Shown here: positions 57,408 through 64,000 of the stretch, piece after piece
Numbering within the stretch: position 1 is the first letter of the stretch
Layout of the letters: each line of letters opens with the position of its first letter
From: Pseudonocardia humida
GTDB taxonomy: Bacteria > Actinomycetota > Actinomycetes > Mycobacteriales > Pseudonocardiaceae
Reading direction: 5' to 3'
Assembly: GCF_023898865.1 (NCBI RefSeq)
Contig: NZ_JAGSOV010000073.1
Coordinates: forward strand, 1-64,000
Length of the DNA: 64,000 nt
Notes under the pieces: generated by a model
Databases searched by the model: none
What the model was told of the DNA's origin: nothing
Seen by the model: only the letters and a program-made list of their open reading frames with translations
Position numbers and translations under genes: made by a program

Positions 57408-58331
57408 ATGAGCGATGAGTCCACTGCCCCCGAGCCCACGCCGGGTACCCGGCCGGTCGTCGTGGGCGTCGACGGATCCGACGGCGCCCTCGATGCCGTG
57501 AACTGGGCGGCCGTCGAGGCGCACCGGCGCGCGGCCCCGCTGCGCGTCGTCACCGCCTTCGCCTGGGCGCCCGAGCGCGGGCACCCCGGTCTGCGCGAGC
57601 ACTACCGCGCCGACCTGCTGCAGCGCGCACGCGAGCACCTCCGCACCGGCGCCGTCACCGTGGCCGAGCGCGCCGTCTCCGGCCTGCGGGTCTGCGCCGA
57701 GGTGGTGGTGGGCCCACCGATCGCCACCCTCTACGAGGAGTCCCGTCGCGCTCAGCTGCTGGTGCTGGGCAACCGCGGCCTGGGCGGGCTGGGCGGGTTG
57801 CTGGTCGGGTCGGTGGCCGTCGGGCTGTCCGCGCACGCCGCCTGCCCGGTCGTCGTCGTGCGCGGCGAGGACCGCGACCCCCTCTCCCCGCGCCCGGTCG
57901 TCCTCGGAGTGGACGGGTCGCCGACGAGCGAGGCCGCGACCGCGTTCGCCTTCGACGCGGCCGCCGCCCGCGACGCGCCGCTGGTCGCCGTGCGCACCGT
58001 GCCGGACTCGACGATCGACGCGCGGATCGCCCCGTTGATCGACTGGGACGCCGTGCTCGACACCCAGCGGACCCTGCTGACCGAGCACCTCGGCGGCTGG
58101 GCGGACAAGCACCCCGACGTGGCGCTCACCCCGGTGGTCGTCCGCGGCGGCGCGGCGACCGCGCTCGTGGAGCGGTCCCGCGCGGCCCAGCTCGTCGTGG
58201 TCGGGTCCCGCGGTCGCGGCGGCTTCGCCGGGCTGGTCCTCGGATCGGTCAGCCACGGCGTCCTGCACCACAGCCACTGCCCGGTCGCGATCGTCCGTCC
58301 CGACACGGCGGGCGCGGGCGGACCGGCGTGA
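57408..58331 (+). CDS. Tandem universal stress protein (two UspA domains)
   Basis: The 307-residue protein has two UspA domains. The first starts RPVVVGVDGSDGALDAVNWA and ends with the ATP loop GNRGLGGLGGLLVGSVAVGL, AACPVVVV. The second starts RPVVLGVDGSPTSEAATAFA and ends GSRGRGGFAGLVLGSVSHGV, HCPVAIVRP. Both have the G-x2-G-x9-G-(S/T) ATP-binding pattern. Such tandem USPs are part of dormancy responses in mycobacteria. ATG 57408 has GAGGAG at six bases; ATG 57402 lies too close to it. Confidence 0.93.
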   Translation: MSDESTAPEPTPGTRPVVVGVDGSDGALDAVNWAAVEAHRRAAPLRVVTAFAWAPERGHPGLREHYRADLLQRAREHLRTGAVTVAERAVSGLRVCAEVVVGPPIATLYEESRRAQLLVLGNRGLGGLGGLLVGSVAVGLSAHAACPVVVVRGEDRDPLSPRPVVLGVDGSPTSEAATAFAFDAAAARDAPLVAVRTVPDSTIDARIAPLIDWDAVLDTQRTLLTEHLGGWADKHPDVALTPVVVRGGAATALVERSRAAQLVVVGSRGRGGFAGLVLGSVSHGVLHHSHCPVAIVRPDTAGAGGPA

Positions 58332-58353
58332 GCCCGGCCGTGCGGAGACGACG

Positions 58354-59253
58354 ATGACCGGGCGATCCCCCGCCGACCGGCCCGTGGTGGTGGGGGTCGA
58401 CGGATCTGCGAGCGCCCTCGCGGCGGGGCGGTGGGCAGCCGCGGAGGCCGTGCGCCGCGGCACCCGACTGCGGCTGGTCACCGCGCTCACCTACGCGCCG
58501 AACCGGGTGGTCGAGCCGACCCGACTCAGCGGGCAGGTGCGCGACGTGCTGACCGAGCACGCCCGCAGCGGGCTCGTGGACGCCGCGGCGGCCGCCCGGC
58601 AGGTCGCGCCGGATCTGGAGGTCTCCGCCGGGACGCGCACCGGTTTCCCCGTCGACGTGCTCGCCGGGCAGGCCCACGAGGCCGGCCTCCTGGTGCTCGG
58701 CAACCGGGGCCGGGGCGGGCTGGCCGGGCTGCTGGTCGGCTCGGTCACCGTCGCGCTGGCCGCCCGGGCGAGCTGCCCGGTCGTCGTCGTCCGCGAGGAC
58801 CACCCCGCGGCCGGACCGGTCGTCCTGGGGGTGGACGGGGAGCACGGCAGCGACGCCGCGATCGCCTTCGCCCACGAGTCGGCGGCGGCCCGCGGAGTGC
58901 CGCTGATCGCCGTGCACACCTGGACCGGCACCGAGTTCGCCCCGGCCGGACCGCCGGTCCTGGACTGGGACGCGGTACTCGAGCAGGAGCGGGCGGTGCT
59001 GGCCGAGCGGCTGGCCCCCTGGTCGGAGAAGTACCCCGACCTGCGGGTCCACCGCACGGTCGGCCGGCACGGGGCGGCCGCGGCCCTGGTCCGGTTGTCC
59101 GAGCAGGCCCAACTCGTCGTCGTGGGGTCGCACGGCCACGGCAACCTCGCCGGGCTGCTGCTCGGGTCGGTCAGCCACTCCGTGCTGCACCGCAGCCACT
59201 GCCCGGTCGCGATCGTCCGTCCGGAGGCCGGCGGGTCCGCCGGAGCGCCCTGA
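58354..59253 (+). CDS. Tandem universal stress protein (two UspA domains), second copy
   Basis: The 299-residue protein repeats the architecture of its neighbour: RPVVVGVDGSASALAAGRWA and GNRGRGGLAGLLVGSVTVAL in the first domain, GPVVLGVDGEHGSDAAIAFA and GSHGHGNLAGLLLGSVSHSV in the second, each with the ATP-binding glycines. It lies 22 bases after the first USP gene, so it is a tandem duplicate read from promoter P10. The two have diverged clearly in the centre. Confidence 0.93.
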   Translation: MTGRSPADRPVVVGVDGSASALAAGRWAAAEAVRRGTRLRLVTALTYAPNRVVEPTRLSGQVRDVLTEHARSGLVDAAAAARQVAPDLEVSAGTRTGFPVDVLAGQAHEAGLLVLGNRGRGGLAGLLVGSVTVALAARASCPVVVVREDHPAAGPVVLGVDGEHGSDAAIAFAHESAAARGVPLIAVHTWTGTEFAPAGPPVLDWDAVLEQERAVLAERLAPWSEKYPDLRVHRTVGRHGAAAALVRLSEQAQLVVVGSHGHGNLAGLLLGSVSHSVLHRSHCPVAIVRPEAGGSAGAP

Positions 59254-59260
59254 CCCCGCG

Positions 59261-62035
59261 TCAGGGGCCGCTCAGCGCGGCGCGGAGCTTGCCACGCGAG
59301 TCCACGCCGAGCTTCGCGAAGACCTTGTGCAGGTGCCACTCGACCGTGCGCGGGCTGATGAACAGCTCGGCGCCGATCTCCGGGTTCGTCCTGCCCTCAC
59401 CGGCGAGACGGGCGATCTGCGCTTCCTGCGCGGTGAGCGCCCCGGCCGCCTTGGCCGAACGCCGGCGCACCGATTCGCCGATGGCCACCAACTCGCGGCG
59501 GGCGCGCTCGGCGAACGCGGTCGCACCGAAGCCGTCCAGCATCTCGTGGGCGGTCCGCAGGTGCCGGCCCGCCTCCCGGCGCCGGCCCTCGCGGCGCAGC
59601 CACTCGCCGTACACGAGGTGGGTGCGGGCGAGGTGGACGGCGACGCTGCTGCGCCCCAGGCGCTCGACGGCCTCGCGGTAGAGCACCTCGGCGGCATCGC
59701 CGGGAGCGAGCAGCGCGCGGGACCGGGCCAGCACCCCGAGGGCCCAGTCCGTGCCGGCGGCGGCCGTCCGTTCCTCCAGCCTGCGCAGGGCGGTGGCGGC
59801 CGCCCCGACGTCGCCGGCCCGGGCGCCGGCCTCCACCAGTTCGAGCAGGGTGAAGCCGAAGACCCCCAGGTCCTCGTGCTCGTAGGCGAGCCCCGCCACC
59901 GCCAGCGCGGCCTGGTACCGGCCCCATCCGTTGTGCATCAACGCCGTGAGGTAGGCGGCCGCGCCGCGCGGGCGACCCTCGCCCCAGGTGAGGGCCTCCC
60001 GGGTCTTGGCGTCGAGCCACGCCGGGTGCCCGGCGTCCTCACCGCGCCATGCGACGAGCAGCGCCGGGGAGTACCCCAGCATCGTGATGCCCGTCAGCTC
60101 GGTGAGCGCGTCGGACTCCTCGATCAAGGCCGAGGCGGCGTCGAACTCCCCGCTGTGCAGGTGCACCGCGGCGCGGTAGCTGACGGCGAGCGGGAGGAAG
60201 TTGAGCGCACCGGACGCGCGGGCCCGTCCGACCGCGAGCGTGGTCAGCTCCTGCCACGTCGTGTCGTCCCACAGATCAGCGGCGATCGGCCAGGTCAACC
60301 AGAGCCAGCGCATCACCTCGTCCGCGGTGCCCCCGACGTCGCGCCGGAAGGCCTCCAGGGCGCGCTTCAACGGTGCCGCACCGCCGGCGTAACCCTCGGT
60401 GAACAGGGTCACGACGCCGTCGAGCAACAGGTCCACCGGTCGGGGAGACCGCACGGGCCGGGGCGCCGCGCGAGCGGCCTCGGCCACCTCGCGCAGTCCG
60501 CTGCGGCCGACGAGGCGCCCGGCGAAGACGGCCGCGCCGACCGCTTCGAGGTACGCCTCGCGCGCCTGCCCGGCATCGACCCGTTGCAGCCGGTCGGCCG
60601 CGTCGAGCAGCAGCGGCAGGGCGTCGCCGCCGCGGCGGCGGGCGTAGACGATCTGGCCCCGCAGCCGAGCCAGCCGCGCCCGGCGGAGCTCGTCCAGCGG
60701 GCCCATCTCGGCGGCGGCGAGGAGGTCGAGCGCCGCGTCGGGCGCTCCGGCCTCGAAGGTCGTCCGGGCCGCGGCCAGTGCCCGCGCCCCACGCCGAACC
60801 GGGTCCGGGGTCAGCTCGGTCGCCCGCCGCAGGAACGCCGACGCGGCCGCCACGCCGCCGCGGCCCTGCGCGCGGTCGGCCGACCGCTCCAGTTCGGCGG
60901 CCACCGCCTCGTCGGGACCCACCGCGGCATGGGCCCGGTGCCACGCCCGGCGGTCCGGGTCGGACCCCGGATCGGTCGCCTCGGCCAGTGCGCGGTGCAC
61001 CTCCCGTCGATCCTGCGGATCCGCCGCCCGGTAGGCCGCCGAGCGCACGAGCGGATGCCGGAACCGCACCCGGGCCCCGATCTCCACCAGACCCGCCGCC
61101 TCGGCAGGCGCGGCCGCGCCCAATCCGATCCCGAACCGCTCGACCACCCGTCCGAGCAACGGCGCGTCCCCCACCGGCTCGGCTGCCGCCACCAGCAGCA
61201 GCCGCTGCGTCGTGACCGGCAGCGCCCCGATGCGCCGCAGGAAGCTCTGCTCGATCCGGCCGGCCAGCGGGCGCGCATCCGGGCGCACGAACCCGCCCGC
61301 CAGCTCCGCCGCGCTCAACCCCTGCGGCAGCTCCAGCAGTGCCAGCGGGTTCCCGCGGGTCTCGGCGAGGATCCGGTCGCGGACCCGCTCGTCGAGCCGT
61401 CCCGGGACCGCCGACTCCAGCAGCGCACGCGCATCGTCGTCACGCAGGCCCGAGATCACCAGCTCCGGAAGACCGACCAGGTGGTCGTCGTCCGCGACCG
61501 CGGCCGGCCCGAGCGTCGCCCCGCGCACCGCGAACACCATCGCGACCCGCTCGGCCAGCAACCGCCGCGCGACGAAGGCCAGGGTCCGCGCCGAGACGTC
61601 GTCCAGCCACTGGGCGTCGTCGACCACGCAGACCAGCGGCTGCCCCTCAGCCACTTCGGCCAGCAGGCTCAGCACCGCCAGACCGACCAGGAAGCGGTCC
61701 GGTGGACTCCCGGCGCTCAAGCCGAACGCCACGCACAACGCGTCACGCTGAGGGCTCGGCAGGCGGTCCAGGTGCTCCAGCATCGGGGCGCACAGCTGGT
61801 GCAGGCCGGCGAACGCCATCTCCATCTCCGCCTCGACGCCCACCGCCCGCGCCACCCGGGACGCCACCGCGCGCTGCACCAGGTACTCCAGGAGCGCGGA
61901 CTTGCCGACGCCCGCCTCCCCGCGCAGCACCAGCACCCGGCTCCGACCCGCCCCCGCGTCGGCCAGCAGTCGATCGAGCGCCTCGCACTCGCGGCGGCGG
62001 CCCCGCAGCCCGCGACGACGAGCGCCGTCCGACAT
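59261..62035 (-). CDS. LuxR-family ATPase regulator (LAL type), paralogue C
   Basis: The 924-residue protein has Walker A GEAGVGKS (39-46), Walker B PLVCVVDDAQWLD, TPR-like helices and a C-terminal LuxR domain (LTAQEAQIARLAGEGRTNPE, IGAELFISPRTVEWHLHKVF). It is nearly collinear with paralogue A (MSDGARRRGLRGRRRECEAL at the start). Even the upstream bases share GGGTGGTGATGTCGG over the start, so the duplication included the leader. It converges with the USP pair, with seven bases between the stops, and is divergent from the MHS transporter gene. Confidence 0.92.
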   Translation of the reverse strand: MSDGARRRGLRGRRRECEALDRLLADAGAGRSRVLVLRGEAGVGKSALLEYLVQRAVASRVARAVGVEAEMEMAFAGLHQLCAPMLEHLDRLPSPQRDALCVAFGLSAGSPPDRFLVGLAVLSLLAEVAEGQPLVCVVDDAQWLDDVSARTLAFVARRLLAERVAMVFAVRGATLGPAAVADDDHLVGLPELVISGLRDDDARALLESAVPGRLDERVRDRILAETRGNPLALLELPQGLSAAELAGGFVRPDARPLAGRIEQSFLRRIGALPVTTQRLLLVAAAEPVGDAPLLGRVVERFGIGLGAAAPAEAAGLVEIGARVRFRHPLVRSAAYRAADPQDRREVHRALAEATDPGSDPDRRAWHRAHAAVGPDEAVAAELERSADRAQGRGGVAAASAFLRRATELTPDPVRRGARALAAARTTFEAGAPDAALDLLAAAEMGPLDELRRARLARLRGQIVYARRRGGDALPLLLDAADRLQRVDAGQAREAYLEAVGAAVFAGRLVGRSGLREVAEAARAAPRPVRSPRPVDLLLDGVVTLFTEGYAGGAAPLKRALEAFRRDVGGTADEVMRWLWLTWPIAADLWDDTTWQELTTLAVGRARASGALNFLPLAVSYRAAVHLHSGEFDAASALIEESDALTELTGITMLGYSPALLVAWRGEDAGHPAWLDAKTREALTWGEGRPRGAAAYLTALMHNGWGRYQAALAVAGLAYEHEDLGVFGFTLLELVEAGARAGDVGAAATALRRLEERTAAAGTDWALGVLARSRALLAPGDAAEVLYREAVERLGRSSVAVHLARTHLVYGEWLRREGRRREAGRHLRTAHEMLDGFGATAFAERARRELVAIGESVRRRSAKAAGALTAQEAQIARLAGEGRTNPEIGAELFISPRTVEWHLHKVFAKLGVDSRGKLRAALSGP

Positions 62036-62332
62036 CACCACCCCCGCTGGAGTCGGCGGGCCGACCCGTGCCCCGGACAGGATCGAACCGATCTTCGCAC
62101 TCCCGGGGAACCGAGGACAGAAGTCCTCGGGAGGAGACGGCCGACGACATCGATGTCGAGCGCGCGCCGTGGCGCTACCCCGGATGGCCGTTGGCGGGCC
62201 TCGGCCGGCCATTTACGGTTCCAGGACCGGCTCGTTGCGACCCTGCGGGTGGTCGTGCAAGGCGCAGGACATCGCGGAGCCAACCGCCTTGCCGTTTGCC
62301 AGCTCGACGCACTCGCCGAGGAGGCGACCCCC
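62036..62332. other. Divergent intergenic region, about 300 bp
   Basis: This region separates the LuxR-type regulator from the MHS transporter. I see no gene and no ECF41-like promoter in it. It must hold promoters for both neighbours, but no clear -10/-35 is visible. The bases next to the regulator resemble those upstream of paralogue A. Confidence 0.4.
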
Positions 62333-63721
62333 GTGAGCGAACCTTCCGTCCAGGGCGATCCGCGCATCCAGACCTCGGCGACCCAGAGCCGGTCCCGCAC
62401 GCTGTTCGGGATCGGCTCCGGCAACGCGATGGAATGGTTCGACTGGGGGGTCTACACCACCTTCACGCCGTTCTTCGCCTCCCAGTTCTTCCACACCGGC
62501 GACACCGTCTCCGACGTGCTGAGCACGCTCGTCGTCTTCGCGGTCGGGTTCATCGCCAGACCCTTCGGCGGTTGGCTGTTCGGCTGGATCGCCGACCGGA
62601 GGGGCCGGAAGCTGTCGATGGCGCTGACCGTGGCGCTGACCTCCCTCGGGAGCCTCGCGATCGGGCTCAGCCCGAACTACGCCGCGATCGGCGTCGGCGC
62701 GTCGATCATCCTGGTGCTGGCCCGCCTCGCCCAAGGCCTCGCCCACGGCGGTGAGCTGCCCTCGGCCCAGACCTACATCGCGGAGGCGGCCCCGAAGCAG
62801 CGGCGCGGCCTCTGGTCGAGCCTCATCTACTTCTCGGGCACCATCGGGCAGCTCACGGGCACCCTGCTGGCGGCCGTCCTCTCCACGTGGCTGTCCCGGG
62901 AGGCGATGAACGCCTACGGCTGGCGCGCCCCGTTCATCCTGGGCGGCGTCTTCGGCCTCTACGCGCTCTACATGCGGGTGCGGATGCACGAGACCGAGGT
63001 GTTCGTCGACGAGGCCGTCCGCGACGACCCCACCGCGGCCGACGGGGCGAGCCCGCAGACGAGGAAGGGCGTCATCTGGCAGACCGTCAAGGAACACCCC
63101 AAGCTGCTGTTCCAGGTCGTGGGCATCACCATGGGCGGTACGGTCCTCTACTACGCATGGGCGATCTCGGCTCCGGCCTATGCGATCAACGTCCTGGACG
63201 TTCCCGCGGCGGGCGCCCTCTGGGCGGGCGTCGCGGCCCAGGTGGTCTTCCTGGTCGTGCTCCCGATCTGGGGGGTGGTGTCCGACCGCATCGGTCGCAA
63301 GCCCGTGCTGATCGCCTCCGTCGTCGGCGTGGCGGTGCTGAGCTACCCGCTGAACGCGATGCTCAGCACGTCGCCGTGGTCGCTGTTCTTCGCGATGTCG
63401 ATCGCGCTCGTCTTCCTGGGCGGCTCCGCGGCCGTCGTACCCGCCGTGTTCGCCGAGATCTTCCCGACCCGGATCCGCGCCGTCGGTCTGGCGGTGCCGT
63501 ACTCGATCGCGGTCGCGCTCTTCGGCGGCACCGCGCCCTACCTCCAGACCTACTTCGCCGACCTCGACATGACGAGCACGTTCGTCTGGTACAGCGTCGC
63601 GCTCGGCCTCATATCCGGCCTCGTCATCCTCACCCTCCCCGAGACCAAGGGCATCGACCTCAAGCACAGGTCCGTCGGCGCGCACGGGCGGCGCAAGTCC
63701 CTCCGCGCCACGGCCGCCTGA
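62333..63721 (+). CDS. MFS transporter, metabolite:H+ symporter (MHS) family
   Basis: The 462-residue membrane protein has MHS marks: LFGIGSGNAMEWFDWGVYTT (helix 1), ARPFGGWLFGWIADRRGRKL, ILVLARLAQGLAHGGELPSA and the late FAEIFPTRIRAVGLAVPYSI. It is closest in feel to alpha-ketoglutarate permease-like members; the substrate is unproven. The start is GTG 62333, with GAGGAGG upstream. Confidence 0.92.
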   Translation: MSEPSVQGDPRIQTSATQSRSRTLFGIGSGNAMEWFDWGVYTTFTPFFASQFFHTGDTVSDVLSTLVVFAVGFIARPFGGWLFGWIADRRGRKLSMALTVALTSLGSLAIGLSPNYAAIGVGASIILVLARLAQGLAHGGELPSAQTYIAEAAPKQRRGLWSSLIYFSGTIGQLTGTLLAAVLSTWLSREAMNAYGWRAPFILGGVFGLYALYMRVRMHETEVFVDEAVRDDPTAADGASPQTRKGVIWQTVKEHPKLLFQVVGITMGGTVLYYAWAISAPAYAINVLDVPAAGALWAGVAAQVVFLVVLPIWGVVSDRIGRKPVLIASVVGVAVLSYPLNAMLSTSPWSLFFAMSIALVFLGGSAAVVPAVFAEIFPTRIRAVGLAVPYSIAVALFGGTAPYLQTYFADLDMTSTFVWYSVALGLISGLVILTLPETKGIDLKHRSVGAHGRRKSLRATAA

Positions 63722-63878
63722 GCCCCGTCGCCCGGTCACCCGACGGCCGGTGCTCCTCCCCCAGCCGCGTTCACAGATATTACGACGAATGGCCTACCCA
63801 GGCATTCTGCTCGGCAGCTGCGCGTGGGTCAACGTGTCGATGCTGGGCGAGCTTTTTCATCGCCGCTACCCTGCGGGC

Positions 63879-64000
63879 ATGACCACGGATGATTACCGGA
63901 GTGGCACCGGTATCGACACGACGGTCCCGCACTCGGCACGTATCTGGAACTACTGGCTCGGCGGCAAGGACAACTACCCGGTGGACCGCGAAGCCGGCGA
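63879..64000 (+). CDS. DUF574 / SAM-dependent methyltransferase, N-terminus only
   Basis: The frame from ATG 63879 runs off the window: MTTDDYRSGTGIDTTVPHSA, then RIWNYWLGGKDNYPVDREAG. PHSARIWNYWLGGKDNYPVDREAG is the signature start of the DUF574 family of S-adenosylmethionine-dependent methyltransferases, which is greatly expanded in actinobacteria. About 40 of the usual 260-280 residues are present. An upstream in-frame start cannot be excluded but would precede the conserved start. Confidence 0.85.
   Translation, partial: MTTDDYRSGTGIDTTVPHSARIWNYWLGGKDNYPVDREAG

Noticed and set aside
1..64000. CRISPR arrays, tRNA and rRNA genes
   Set aside because: No spaced direct repeats, tRNA-like CCA or anticodon-arm patterns, or rRNA-like stretches were seen by eye on either strand. 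A tRNAscan or Rfam search was not possible here.

Overview
The window is very GC-rich (well over 70% by eye), with dense genes, GTG starts and many ATGA/GTGA stop-start overlaps. Together with several ECF sigma factors, large LuxR-type ATPase regulators, a mycofactocin-type SDR and a DUF574-type methyltransferase at the right edge, this points to a high-GC actinobacterium, most likely a Pseudonocardiaceae-like genus. That placement is inference. No rRNA, tRNA or CRISPR array was seen.

Layout. 0-6.8 kb: a repeat-rich membrane-anchored protein, a SnoaL-like protein, a shortened hemerythrin-like protein, a DHA2 exporter, an ECF sigma factor with a SnoaL tail, a RibD/DHFR-like reductase, and a DGPF protein coupled to an ECF42-type sigma factor. 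6.8-13 kb: a leftward catabolic operon (aldehyde dehydrogenase, fumarase/aspartase-type lyase, SDR, MHS-type transporter) divergent from a LysR regulator. 13-18.4 kb: a zinc alcohol dehydrogenase, a degenerate SDR fused in frame to a YCII-like domain, and a LuxR-type ATPase regulator. 18.4-24.8 kb: a leftward set with a Baeyer-Villiger-type monooxygenase, SnoaL-like protein, quinone oxidoreductase, esterase, TetR and mycofactocin-coupled SDR. Three copies of one 15-bp palindrome lie in front of the TetR gene and the monooxygenase and are probably the TetR operators. 25.1-27.6 kb: insertion-sequence remnants around an HTH regulator and a DUF3291 gene.

28-59 kb is the most interesting part. Nine promoters share the pattern [TC]GTCACG - exactly 16 nt - [GT]GTCCY (eight end in GTCCT, one in GTCCC). 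A tenth copy with a 17-nt spacer faces a gene for an ECF41/SigJ-like sigma factor whose C-terminal SnoaL domain is cut short. The promoters precede an NmrA-like protein, an LtrA-like membrane protein, an animal-type haem peroxidase, a ten-gene operon, an esterase pair, an RbsD/FucU-like protein, a fumarate-reductase-like flavoprotein, a P-type ATPase and two universal stress proteins. The ten-gene operon starts with the arginine deiminase pathway and continues into an MFS exporter, a patatin, a glycosyltransferase and three unknown proteins. Three divergent gene pairs have promoters back to back. The gene content (USPs, P-type ATPase, arginine deiminase pathway, fumarate-reductase-like enzyme, peroxidase) resembles a low-energy, low-oxygen or redox stress programme. 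Three paralogous LuxR-type ATPase regulators sit among these genes.

59-64 kb: the last of those regulators, an MHS transporter, and the start of a DUF574 methyltransferase cut by the window edge.
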